DNA of 64,000 nt from the NCBI GenBank assembly GCA_029706075.1, contig JAINUG010000114.1, positions 558,001-622,000 of the forward strand, written 5' to 3'. The notes beneath the pieces were generated by a model. That model saw only the letters and a program-made list of their open reading frames with translations. It did not search any database and was not told where the DNA came from. Below, piece by piece: positions 54,720-63,562 of the stretch (its first letter is position 1; each line of letters opens with the position of its first letter). Origin of the DNA: Aldrovandia affinis. Its lineage: Eukaryota > Chordata > Actinopteri > Notacanthiformes > Halosauridae. Position numbers and translations under genes: made by a program.

Positions 54720-55394
54720 CAGAGTACGTGAGCGGTGCGGAGTACGAGCGGAGTTGCGTGATTTTGCCTGGAGCAAGGAGCGGCTTTTTAGAAAGTCGGA
54801 GCGTCGGTGTTCTCTCGCTCCAAGATCGCTCCATACCGCTAACAGCCCATAATGCAATTGCATTTGAACAGCATTCACCACATTATTGAACAACGTTAAC
54901 GGCAACTGCAGTCAGACATGGATTTCGTCAGATGTTGTCATAAAGACAAAGACAACGATAAAAAATACAAATGTTTGGTGAATATTAATGTTGGTGAACG
55001 TGAGTGTGGGGAGGTGATTTCCACATCAAAATATTCGTTGTGGAATTTAAAAAGACGTGTCGAGAAAACATGATGGAGTTTTCCGTGCACAAATGGAAAA
55101 AAAGTCTAAAGGTGGGTAATGTAACGTTAGTCTCCCTCTCTCTCTCCCAGATAAGAATTCAACATTTTGAATCATACTAATGCAGCGCTTGCAACTGTAT
55201 GGAAATGCGAACATGATTTCACATAGTAAATTGATTTGAACTTTTAACGACCAAAAACACCAACCGAAATTAGATAACTTATCCATTTTTAGATACTCTG
55301 TAGCGTGACTGTGCTATAATAGACCTGCAGCTAAAAGTTAAACTTGGTTTAGAGGTGTAATTTATAAAACATATATTTTTAGATTACAAATCGC

Positions 55395-55520
55395 AGCAAA
55401 TTCGAGACGAGGCATCCCCAGCAGCTCGGCCAGCGCTGAAAGGGTCTCTGATGTCCAGCATGTGCCTGAAGCCTGACACTGCAAAAGCTAGTATTTCTGA
55501 AAGTGAACTCAGCGATAGGC
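55395..55520 (+). pseudogene. hAT transposase C-terminal relic
   Basis: In overlapping phases one reads IPSSSASAERVSDV (hAT C-terminal SSAxxERxFS motif) followed by CLKPDTAKA and VFLKVNSA, the usual KPDTVNxLVFLKxN end. Frameshifts and stops break it. About 40 codons remain. Confidence 0.75.
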
Positions 55521-55805
55521 CTATAGCCACTCTGGGTCCAAAATACAGGACGTTTAGAATAGATTATTCAGTTATTCAATCAACCTAGCCTACGTGATTT
55601 ATTTTCATTCATAGAATTATTGGCCTGCCAATGTTCAAATTTTATATTTGTTTAACAAAAAGAGAACAATGCATTTTTTCCATTTTATTTCATTCGGGGT
55701 ATGTTTCCTGCATGGTGCAAACTGTAGGCTAAACAATAATTTTATATAGGCGACTGTTGGTGTTTCAATAAAGTATTATTGTCTGTTGTTATTCTTATCT
55801 CGTAC

Positions 55806-55993
55806 ATTACATTACAGGCATTTAGCAAACTCTCTTATCCAGAGCGACTTACAGTTTACATTTCTTTACAAGCTGGATATTAACTGAAGCAATTCAGGTT
55901 AAGTATCTTGCTCAAGGGTGCAACGGCAGTGCCCCACCTGGGGATTGAACCTGCAACCTTAACGTTACAAGGCCAGTTCCCTAACCATTATAC
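55806..55993 (-). mobile_element. tRNA-headed SINE, second family, antisense
   Basis: On the minus strand the head is GGCAGTGTGGTATAATGGTT, with a B box GGTTCAATCCCC. The body has CACCCTTGAGCAAGATACTT and CAGTTAATATCCAGCTTG, and the tail has CTGTAAGTCGCTCTGGATAA, GAGAGTTTGCTAAATGCC and TGTAATG repeats. It lies within the hAT-like relic. Degraded relatives are at 25978 and 58160. Confidence 0.93.
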
Positions 55994-56271
55994 CACACTG
56001 CCTGCCTATATACATTTCCTTACACATCTTATACATATTCTTAACATAAGTGCCCAGACGTTCAAGATATTATTTTAAAAAAACATAAGAATTTTACAAT
56101 GAAGCGGAAACGGAGCGCAAATTTTCGTATGGAGCAAACATAGGGGTCTTCTCTCACATGTGAGCAGGGAGCGGTAAATAGAAAACACGGAGCAGAGTAG
56201 GAACGGAGCGATTACAGAATGCTTTGAGCAGGGAGCGGAAATTCCTGCCACTCCACTCCGCTCACATACTG

Positions 56272-56644
56272 TTTAAATTAGATTAAAATGAGATTTACTC
56301 TAACATTGGTATTTTCATTGCTGTTTTTTTGCTCTGGGTGGATGGAATGGGGATAGGATTGGCTATTTTGTGGTGTGGATTGGCTCAGAAACACAGCGCT
56401 AGTGATAGTCTCAGCATGGCATTCCTCATATCACCGAACAGTTGTGATTCCCATGGTCGATCAGGCGCCTGCTGTCTGCCTTCACCAGCTGCCTGAATGT
56501 GACTCACACCTGCACAGAATTGTGCCATCTTGCAACAGTTTTAGAAACCGATAATACATTTCCACAATTTCTGCTTGTGCTCTTTGGTGAAACTGGGACG
56601 AGAGTGTAAGATAGTATCAGAAAATGTAGCATCGTAAAATCATC
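56272..56644. other. Sequence beyond the FAM107B poly(A) site
   Basis: No element ends or coding motifs are seen. It lies just past the inferred 3' end of the minus-strand gene. Confidence 0.4.
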
Positions 56645-56650
56645 TTTATT
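56645..56650 (-). terminator. Candidate poly(A) signal of FAM107B
   Basis: On the minus strand AATAAA occurs within CTTTTAATAAAGATG. It lies about 840 bp after the FAM107B stop codon, giving a 3' UTR of ordinary length. Other AATAAA-like matches in this AT-rich region mean the true site must come from transcripts. Confidence 0.5.
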
Positions 56651-57492
56651 AAAAGACAAGCTGTTGGTTTTGTAAGAAAAATAACTGTCCGGTTAATGTA
56701 TCGGTGACTTCCTTTCACTGAGGTACTGTACAAAACTTCTGGTACTGTACAGAACACCATCTGTTCAAGTTTAGCTGAAGCGCCATTTGGTGGAAAGAAA
56801 TATTGGCTAGGGTACCCTACATATATTTATTCATCATTATTTCTGAATTTATTTAAAAAACAACACAAAAATATGTATAAAGGAAAGTACACTCTCACAC
56901 CTAAGTTCTGCTATTATTTCAATCAGGTGTGGCAGAGGGAATGAAGGACACAAAACAAAGAGCAAGAAAAATTAATCACACGGCCAAATACTTCTCCTGA
57001 GTGCCACAAATGGGGAAAACAACTTTCCAGCTCACATAATAAAATTAAAAACACAGACAATCTGATCAGCTGAAATTCCACTTCTATGAATGCAGGAAAA
57101 AAAGGAAAAAGCATAAATAACAGCACTAATTTTGGCATACAAAAAGACTTCAATGCGGCTTCAAGAGTTCATCCAGTGTCCAGGTTTCCATTCATAATGT
57201 GGAAAAATAAAAGTAGCTTTCTGTAACATAAAAAAAAAAAATTCAGTTCTGTCTGTCAAGGGACATACTTCTTCCAGGGTCCGTCTGCTTTTTACCAGTG
57301 GCAAATTCACCCTACCGCTGTGGTCAGTGTTTGGGTGCGAGTATACTGGTGAATACTGGTAAGCCTCAGATCTGCAGGGGACTTTTTTTATCTACACAGT
57401 CAGTCGCTTTGCTGCTTAAAGGGACACGAGGGGCCAGAAACACCAGAAAATCCCACCAGACTGCCATCACTATAGCAACGTTTCTTGGACTT
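56651..57492 (-). other. fam107b: Probable FAM107B 3' UTR
   Basis: Sequence from the stop codon to the candidate poly(A) signal. No transposon was recognised in it. It includes a poly(T)-complement run at 57230-57241. Confidence 0.5.
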
Positions 57493-57612
57493 CTAAGGGG
57501 CATGTTCCTGTGGCATCTCCTCCAGCTTTGTCCTCCTCAGGTTTCCCTTCATCTTGACAAACTCGGGTGTGTTCTCCTGCTCCTCTTCTCCCTTCTGCTG
57601 TTCCAGCTCAAG
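57493..57612 (-). CDS. fam107b: FAM107B, last coding exon
   Basis: On the minus strand the intron ends TTGTCTCTCTAG and the exon opens CTTGAGCTGGAACAG. It codes for 39 residues and a TAG stop at 57495-57493. The sequence [18 protein letters not shown] followed by [10 protein letters not shown] matches the conserved end of FAM107B (PEFVKVKGNLRRT); the last ten residues differ from mammals. FAM107 proteins are short coiled-coil proteins that bind actin filaments and are linked to stress response and cell migration; little is known of 107B itself. The reading phase joins the preceding exon exactly. Splice sites are canonical, with no disabling change, so this looks like an active host gene. Confidence 0.95.
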   Translation of the reverse strand, partial: LELEQQKGEEEQENTPEFVKMKGNLRRTKLEEMPQEHAP

Positions 57613-58019
57613 CTAGAGAGACAACGCACACACAAACATGACCAGTGATTAACCAGTGAGGTGCTTATTAAATGAGGTCAGCCATGCAAATGGTCATGGC
57701 TATAAGACCTCCTTCCATCTCCACCACCACAAATTTGCACCAAACTGACATTCAAAACAGAAATCCATACAATTAATGTCATTATCTTGAATTGAGCACA
57801 CATGGTTGGAACAGTTATGAAAACTAGGTCAACAATGTTTTCATTTTATGACCCATTTATTATTCATTATACCACCCATAGGACAAAATAAGCTATGTCT
57901 CTTTGATGTCTTAGAATTCTTATTTCTATACTTCTGTGTGTGAGACCTGAAGCTTGCATCTTCCAGAAGCTTATACTTTATATAACCGTATACACTTTGG
58001 CATTTACTTAAGCAATTAA

Positions 58020-58145
58020 TCAAATCAAATCAAATTTATTTGTATAACGCTTTTCAAATTAATTGTCACAAAACGCTTAACAGAAGGGGAACCCAGGCCT
58101 AGACCCCCCCAAAAGCAAGCCTAAAGGCGACAATGGCAAAGAAAT
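58020..58145 (-). mobile_element. L2 3'-end fragment in the FAM107B intron
   Basis: It starts with AAATCAAATCAAATCAAATT on the plus strand and continues TATTTGTATAACGCTTTTCA, CACAAAACGCTTAACAG and GGGAACCCAGGCCTAGACC, matching the 3' end of the L2 copies at 17387 and 43363. Only about 125 bp were copied, an extreme 5' truncation. Confidence 0.93.
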
Positions 58146-58159
58146 TACTAGGAAATTAC

Positions 58160-58262
58160 ATTCTTAAAGGGATAAACAACAGTGCCACAAGCCATGATTC
58201 AAACCTGCAACCTTCTGATTGCAAGTCCTGTAGTAGCCTATAGCAAGTCCCCTGCACCACAA
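58160..58262 (-). mobile_element. Degenerate SINE in the FAM107B intron
   Basis: CAACAGTGCCACAAGCCATG, then ATTCAAACCTGCAACCTTC and GCACCACAACTACC match the minus strand of the SINE head at 55900-55993 with many changes. Confidence 0.65.
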
Positions 58263-58312
58263 CTACCTTCCTTAATAAGTATTGCCCTGTCCTTGTCCCC
58301 TGAGTTTCCGAC

Positions 58313-58469
58313 CTGCTCCAGCTTTTGCTGTCTTTTCATGAGCTCAATCTCCAGGTCGGACCTCTTCTTGTGGGCCTCCTGCTCCTCCCTTTGCTGTTTC
58401 AGCACCTGGTCCCTCTTTCTCTTCTCCATCACCTTCTGCAGCTCCGGCTTGTTCTGTGGAGCCAGGCCC
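58313..58469 (-). CDS. fam107b: FAM107B, penultimate coding exon
   Basis: On the minus strand the acceptor is TTTCTCCTCAG and the donor GAGCAG/GTCGGAAAC. The 157-nt exon supplies the last base of an arginine codon and 52 codons: [40 protein letters not shown] and [12 protein letters not shown]. This is the central coiled coil of FAM107B, matching it more closely than FAM107A (which has GLGVDSKPELQRVLEHRRR). The intron to the last exon is 700 bp and holds an L2 tail and a SINE relic. The exon with the start codon, normally ending in a MNQKR-like sequence, was not found between here and 64000, so the upstream intron is over 5.5 kb. Confidence 0.95.
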
Positions 58470-59426
58470 CTGAGGAGAAACGGCTTACGTCACAAACAGC
58501 GCCCATTTCGCTCACAGACGTTACACTACACAGCCACCTCAATGGCACCTCTGAGAAAGTGACACCCTCTTGACCTTAAAGCTCATTCTAAGAAAGTCAG
58601 CGTGTTTTTGGCTGGCCATGCCATGCACATACAGAGTAGATGGCCCTTCCACAGCTTATTGCCAAGATGAGGTGTCCCTCCAGGAAACTAGTTTTATGTG
58701 AACCTAGGTTATTTTGCTCAAGGTAATCAGTACCCTATCTGGTTTTTGAACTGACAATGACCTTGATGTTACAAGTTTGGAGCCGTGAACATGACCCCTC
58801 AAATAATCTGTGTATGTACCCATTTATACAAAGTCAATTTAAATATTCTTCTCAGCCAGCTGACCAAATCAAATAAACACACCATCTATAAATCTTCTAT
58901 ACCAATGTCACTGTGCTAAACTGGAAACAGACCCATATTCAGTACCCAAACCATTTGTTGGAACACCTAGTAATAAGGGCACATAAGTCAGTTTTGCCTT
59001 TCCCTGAACATTTCCCACAGAGCCCAGAGTTCACTTTAATGGGGACTAATGAATGATACAGGGGCTGGCGATCACAACACCCTCCCTGCCAACTCCACCA
59101 TGACACCATTTGAGCATCACCACATACGAGCAGGCAATCTGTGACTCTTACATCAGAGGATAATACTGATGTGGCTGCAAAGTACAGATTAATACATGGA
59201 TATGTTCTAGAGTTATTTTCATTCATGCCAGGCTTTTCGTGGTAGGTTATGTAAAATGAATTGTCAGAAGCTTGTCCATCTCTGATTGGTCAGTTACATT
59301 CATATTAGGCCTTGCAGGGGTTTATATAAAGCAAATGTTTGGACCCAAATTCATTGGTCAACTTTCTGTAATCTCTGTTATGGTGCAAGGATGGCTGGTG
59401 GCCGGTTGTCAACAATGGTGATACCT
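58470..59426. other. FAM107B intron, nothing further recognised
   Basis: Sequence upstream of the penultimate exon on the minus strand. A phrase resembling the eroded SINE (CTCAAGGTAATCAGTACC, 58717) is the only repeat hint. No exon was found. Confidence 0.5.
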
Positions 59427-59465
59427 CTGTGTGTGTGTGTGTGTTGTGTGTGTGTGTGTATATAT
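59427..59465. repeat. TG microsatellite
   Basis: Two TG runs separated by one TT step, followed by TATATA. It adjoins the MITE at 59466. Confidence 0.95.
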
Positions 59466-59790
59466 ACAGGTACTCCTCACTTAACGACCTTCCTGTTTAA
59501 CAACCGCGCGGACTTACGACCAGCTCTCCGACCAGTCGGTATTGTACGCTGTACGAGAACTTCAATCGTGGAAACGGCAGCGCGGCATCTCAGCGTCAAG
59601 CATCTCATCTCGCATCACCCTTTCTCAGTCTGAGTCTCGTTCCCGCAGTCGGTCAGTATTCACTACACTACCCACTAACAGTTCAGTATGCTTGAAATAT
59701 CGGTAAGCGGCGGCTCCTCACTTATCGACCAATTTGCTTAATGACCTAGTCGTAGGAACGGAACTCGGTCGTTAAGTGAGGAGTACCTGT
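59466..59790. mobile_element. Tigger/pogo-like MITE with perfect 24-bp ends
   Basis: The left end ACAGGTACTCCTCACTTAAC and four more bases (GACC) are exactly complemented at the right end. A further copy of CTCCTCACTTATCGACC lies at 59714-59730, close to the right terminus and in the opposite sense to it, so the right end can form its own hairpin. CAGGTACTCC...CTTAACGACC ends are Tigger-like. The expected TA flank is present on the left but not on the right. The 325-bp interior has no transposase. Confidence 0.85.
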
Positions 59791-59953
59791 TCTGTATGTC
59801 TGTATGATCAGTCACACGCTCCAAGGATCTAACATTGTGATGACATGTGGAGTTTATGAGACTCCACCCCATCCCCCCTCCCCACTGGAAGTTATTTAAG
59901 ATAATCTAATGTTGTTATTTATGTTTTTGTTATATATATATATATATATATAT

Positions 59954-60911
59954 TAGGGCTGGGACTTTAACGCGTTAATTTCGATTAATTAATTACAGAA
60001 AAAACAACGCGTTAAAAAATGTACGCATTTTAATCGCACTATATTTTTGCACTCCAGACACCACGGAACGCGTTTCTCAGTGGACGATCATACCGATGCA
60101 CAACGTGCATTGAGTGACGTCAGACAACAAAGCCCCACTCGGAGAAGAGCGTTGTAGGCTAACATGGAAGAACCAGATGAGACCGCGTTGTTTGGCCCGG
60201 TGGATGGGATATTTAGATATAAAAAACTCCCTGATGGAAGTGTGGATAAGAGAATAGTTGTGTGCACATTGTGCAACAAAGAATTTGCATATCACCGGAG
60301 CACTTCAAGCCTACGGTATCACCTCAATGCTAAACATGTTGCAGCTAGCGTGGAAGCCAGAGCTAACGCTGATCAGGCTAACGTTAGTCCTAGTACGAGC
60401 AAGCAGAGTCGCCAACCCACACTCGACCAGATGACGGGGTTCAGAGCCAAGATGAGTAAGACCACGTCTAACAAAGTAACCAACTCACTGGCTCACTGGA
60501 TTGCCGTGGACTGTGGACCACTTTCGGTGGTCGAAGATAAGGGGCTAGAAAAGGTGCTACAGATTGCGTCGTCTGACACAATTTATGAACTGCCATGCAG
60601 AAAGACAATTTCGAAAAAAATCCAACAGCTTCTTCCAAAGGTCCTTTGCACTATCATATTCCTAAAATTGCTGCACTTTGTTAAAAATTGCACTGGTCTG
60701 TGTAGTAGCTAAAATAAACAAGATTTTGCTGCTTAAACTTATGTATATGTCTATTCATTGATTCACTCGTATACCAAAATCCATTTGAATTGAAAAATGT
60801 TGCTTCTCGTGTCAAATATTGATATGCGATTAAAATGCGATTAATTTCGATTAATTAATTACAAAGCCTCTAATTAATTAGATTAATTTTTTTAATCGAG
60901 TCCCACCACTA
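59954..60911 (+). mobile_element. Short hAT element with an open BED-finger ORF
   Basis: It starts TAGGGCTGGGACTTTAACGC and ends (as complement) TAGTGGTGGGACTCGATTAA, short inverted ends, in an AT run on both sides that would hide an 8-bp duplication. Subterminal GCGTTAA and TCGATTAATTAATTAC phrases occur on both sides. At 958 bp it contains only the N-terminal part of the transposase. Confidence 0.88.
60164..60712 (+). CDS. BED zinc-finger protein from a truncated hAT transposase
   Basis: An uninterrupted frame of 182 codons starts at ATG 60164. Residues 14-58 form a BED finger: FRYKKLPDGSVDKR then C34-x2-C37-x15-H53-x4-H58. Residues 100-150 (LAHWIAVDCGPLSVVEDKG and LEKVLQIASSDT) match the segment that follows the BED finger in ZBED1-like hAT transposases. 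After about residue 158 the sequence departs from the transposase and ends with a short hydrophobic stretch. The RNase H-fold catalytic domain and dimerisation region are absent. An intact DNA-binding domain without catalysis could bind hAT ends and interfere with an active transposase, but this is inference. Expression is unknown. Confidence 0.85.
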   Translation: MEEPDETALFGPVDGIFRYKKLPDGSVDKRIVVCTLCNKEFAYHRSTSSLRYHLNAKHVAASVEARANADQANVSPSTSKQSRQPTLDQMTGFRAKMSKTTSNKVTNSLAHWIAVDCGPLSVVEDKGLEKVLQIASSDTIYELPCRKTISKKIQQLLPKVLCTIIFLKLLHFVKNCTGLCSS

Positions 60912-61077
60912 ATATATATATATATATATATATATCAGTGGGTGGTTTACTAAATTTTTGCGTACATATGGTTTATAATACAAATTTGTTTTGTAGACCA
61001 AAAACAAGTTGGTCCACTCTTCAGTTAGTCTCCATATACACTTTGAAATGTATTATCACAAACAATTATATATATAT

Positions 61078-61659
61078 TGTGGCAGCCCAAGGGGCTGCAC
61101 AACAAAATGGCTGCCTGGCCTACAACACATGGGAGCCAGGAAACACTACATTTCCCAGCAGGCCACAGTCACACCTGAGCCAAGTGAAGGCAACGGGACT
61201 AATGACCAGCTGAAGGCCATTTCAAGGCCTATTTAAAGGGCTGAATCCCATTATACTGAGAGAGGAGTAGGAACGTGTTTGTGAGGAGTTGCTGTGTGAG
61301 TTTGAAGAGAAAGAGAAGCCTGTGAAGTCGTTGACCAGCCAGGATTTGGAGAGCGTGTTGGAGTGTGTTTGTTTGTGTTTGACCGGATTGTTTTGAGGAC
61401 CCCCTTTGGATATCGACTACGGACTGGATTACGGAACTGAACTGGATTTTGGAATTGGATTGGACTTTGACAACGAGCTAAGGATTGCGGACTTTATGTG
61501 TTTGTATTCCCCCGAAGACCCCACCCTTTGTTTTGTGTTGTCAAGAGTTTGGTTATTAAATTATCATTTTGTTTTGAATACTGCCTCCTCTGTGTTCTTA
61601 AACTTGCCTACGCCCTCTGCAAGGTCCGTGAGTGTCGCCCAACCCCTGGGGACACCACA
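61078..61659 (+). repeat. 5' LTR of the pol-less element
   Basis: 582 bp from TGTGGCAGCCC to GGGGACACCACA. It has a TATA-like CCTATTTAAAGGG at about 61228 and a poly(A)-like ATTAAA near 61556. A 28-base segment after GGCAGCC (61088-61115) is represented by a single base in the 3' LTR; it is bounded by near-repeats TGGCAGCC and TGGCTGCC. Confidence 0.93.
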
Positions 61660-61661
61660 TA

Positions 61662-61679
61662 TGGTGGAGAATGCGGGCA
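61662..61679 (+). other. Primer-binding site, tRNA-Ala type, containing the ORF start
   Basis: TGGTGGAGAATGCGGGCA begins two bases after the LTR. It is complementary to the 3' end of vertebrate tRNA-Ala including CCA. The ATG at 61671-61673 within it is the first start codon of the long ORF. Confidence 0.85.
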
Positions 61680-63203
61680 GAGGGCAGCACATATAGGCAA
61701 GAGGAGGTAGTGCAGCAGGATTTATTTTGGGAATTGTTGAAAGGAAAAGGCACACTGATTGAAGGTGACTGGACAGTAGGCCCAGCCATGGAGGCTTGGA
61801 ACAAGGAGCAGGCCCAATTGGCACAAAGTGGTGCCCCGTGGTGCATATGCTGTCTGGAGTATGGCCACCAACCCAGTGAGTGTTCCAGGAGGGAAGAAGT
61901 GGGCTGGAAAGACCCAAAGGAGGGCCAAGATGAAGTAATTCAGAAACTGAAGAAGTGTTGTCGGGACCAGAGGGAGGACCTGGTGAAGAACCAGAGATGG
62001 GCGGCCATGGTGGAGGACCGATGGCGAGTCACCCTCCGGGAGGTCCAACAGCTGAAGAGTGCCCAGACTGAGCTGGACAGGGCAAAGGTGGAGTTGGAGA
62101 CCTCAGAGGAGCGCCACCTGCTGGCAGTGGGGCAACTGCAGGAGGAGCACAGCAACTCCCTGAGAGGGCTGGGAATCATGGCTGGGGAGCTGGAGAAGGA
62201 CAAAGCATCCCTTGTCAATGACGTGAGGCGGGTAGAGGCCCACAACCTGGCGCTCGAAGAGAAGGTGAGAACCCTATCCAAGATGTTGGAAGGAAGGAAC
62301 CAGCAGTGTCTGGACATCCAGGAGTCCCAGGACCAGGCCAAAGAAGAATATGCCAGGGCCTTGGGTGATGTACAGACCAGGTTCAAGCAGAAGGAGGCAG
62401 AACTGAGGAAAGCAGCGGAGAACCATGCGTCCAAGGCGGAGCAACTCCGGAGCAGAGTGGAGCAAGAGCGTGAGGGAAGGCAGGAGCTGGAGACTCAGTT
62501 GGAGCAGGTGAAGACCCTTGCTGTAAAGCAAGAAGAGGAGATGTTTGCTTTACAGGAACTTCACCGAACCACCTCTACAGCCCTCCTGACTGAACGAAAG
62601 AGAAATGAAGAGCTCCCTATACTGCAAGAGGAAATGCAGGTCTTGAGCGAGAGACTGGACCAGAAAGAAGCCCAGCAGCAGGCCACAGAGAATTCCTTTG
62701 GCAAGGTTTTAAAAATCCAAACCGAGACTCTGCTGGATCTACAAGATCAACTGGACGAGGTGAGCGAAGAACTGGAATGTGCGAAGTGTGTTCCTGTCAC
62801 CAAAGACGCTAGCACGCAGGTGGAGGTCTCACAGCTAGCAGAGCTGGGAGGAGATGATGACCAGACGTTGGAGTTGGAGCGGGATAGATGGTCCTCAGTC
62901 CCACTCAGCCTGCCGGACCTTGGAGGGGAACTGGAGGAGCAGTTTGCAGAGGAGGAGCTATGGTGGGACCATAGCATGGAGGAAAGCCTCTTGGCGATGG
63001 CTGAGGTCAGGTGGGACACCCAACCATCTCCTGATGTGGCGAGTCCTTCTGTTCCACGGAAAGTAAAAAGACCGAGGAGAAAAATGAAGTTTAGAAGTAC
63101 TCACCTGAAGAGAAAAGGAAACAAAACAGGCTGCCATATAAAGATAAAGAGAAACATGTTTCGAAGAAAATGTTTTCCCAGGTGGCTGAACCTGACCACA
63201 TAA
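61671..63203 (+). CDS. Zinc-knuckle plus long coiled-coil protein of an LTR element
   Basis: A 510-residue open frame from the ATG inside the primer site. Residues 1-57 are tryptophan-containing and unassigned. Residues 58-71 are CICCLEYGHQPSEC, a C-x2-C-x4-H-x4-C zinc knuckle like that of gag nucleocapsid, here at the N-terminus rather than the C-terminus. Residues about 84-370 are a nearly unbroken coiled coil rich in E, K, Q and L (for example VEQEREGRQELETQLEQV). Residues 390-450 are acidic with WW and LW pairs, and 462-505 are strongly basic. There is no capsid-like domain, protease or RT. A second basic frame (63170-63694) overlaps the end, so the tail may be frameshifted. The likely role is a gag substitute or RNA-binding scaffold; this is inference. 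Confidence 0.82.
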   Translation: MRAEGSTYRQEEVVQQDLFWELLKGKGTLIEGDWTVGPAMEAWNKEQAQLAQSGAPWCICCLEYGHQPSECSRREEVGWKDPKEGQDEVIQKLKKCCRDQREDLVKNQRWAAMVEDRWRVTLREVQQLKSAQTELDRAKVELETSEERHLLAVGQLQEEHSNSLRGLGIMAGELEKDKASLVNDVRRVEAHNLALEEKVRTLSKMLEGRNQQCLDIQESQDQAKEEYARALGDVQTRFKQKEAELRKAAENHASKAEQLRSRVEQEREGRQELETQLEQVKTLAVKQEEEMFALQELHRTTSTALLTERKRNEELPILQEEMQVLSERLDQKEAQQQATENSFGKVLKIQTETLLDLQDQLDEVSEELECAKCVPVTKDASTQVEVSQLAELGGDDDQTLELERDRWSSVPLSLPDLGGELEEQFAEEELWWDHSMEESLLAMAEVRWDTQPSPDVASPSVPRKVKRPRRKMKFRSTHLKRKGNKTGCHIKIKRNMFRRKCFPRWLNLTT

Positions 63204-63550
63204 AAGCAAAGTGGCAGTGGCAGAAAAGGCCAAAGAGAGGACGCCAGATGACAAAACGGCACAAAGTGTACAGGAGGAGCCATGGAGGGCTGGTGAAGAC
63301 CAGAGCAGGAGCGGTGACCGCTCCGTCTGTGGAGCCCAGAGCCGGTACACCCATATGGCCACTGGGAGGCGGTCAAGGTGAGCAACTTGAGTCACTCAGT
63401 AATGTCTGCCAGATGTTTTTTCAGGCAAACGGAGACTATGGAGTCTGGACATTTGATCCCGGTGGAGCACTGCCTGAGTGGACCGGGAGAGGGGGGCCCT
63501 CCTGGTGGCCGCTGGACATAGGCCGCTCAGCCCTCCCGAGGTCAGAGCTG

Positions 63551-63562
63551 AGGGGGAGGGTG
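63551..63562 (+). other. Polypurine tract
   Basis: GCTGAGGGGGAGGGTG immediately precedes the TGTGGCAG start of the 3' LTR; the purine run AGGGGGAGGG is the expected plus-strand primer. Confidence 0.85.

Larger units (their letters stand above)
54720..56271 (+). mobile_element. hAT-like relic with GAGCGG-rich ends
   Basis: The left end CAGAGTACGTGAGCGGTG and the right end (complement) CAGTATGTGAGCGGAGTG are similar inverted repeats. Both subterminal regions are rich in GGAGCG phrases (54735-54840 and 56095-56260). A transposase relic lies at 55395-55520 and a SINE at 55806. The flanking 8-mers differ (CTTGGGAG and TTTAAATT), so the ends or target duplication have decayed. Confidence 0.65.

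Noticed and set aside
57298-57648. 116-codon plus-strand frame
   Set aside because: It is antisense to the last FAM107B exon, which has splice sites and family similarity on the minus strand.
58182-58562. 126-codon plus-strand frame
   Set aside because: It is the antisense shadow of the FAM107B penultimate exon and a SINE relic.
61940-62434. 164-codon minus-strand frame
   Set aside because: It is a serine-rich antisense shadow of the coiled coil, whose heptad pattern on the plus strand is convincing.
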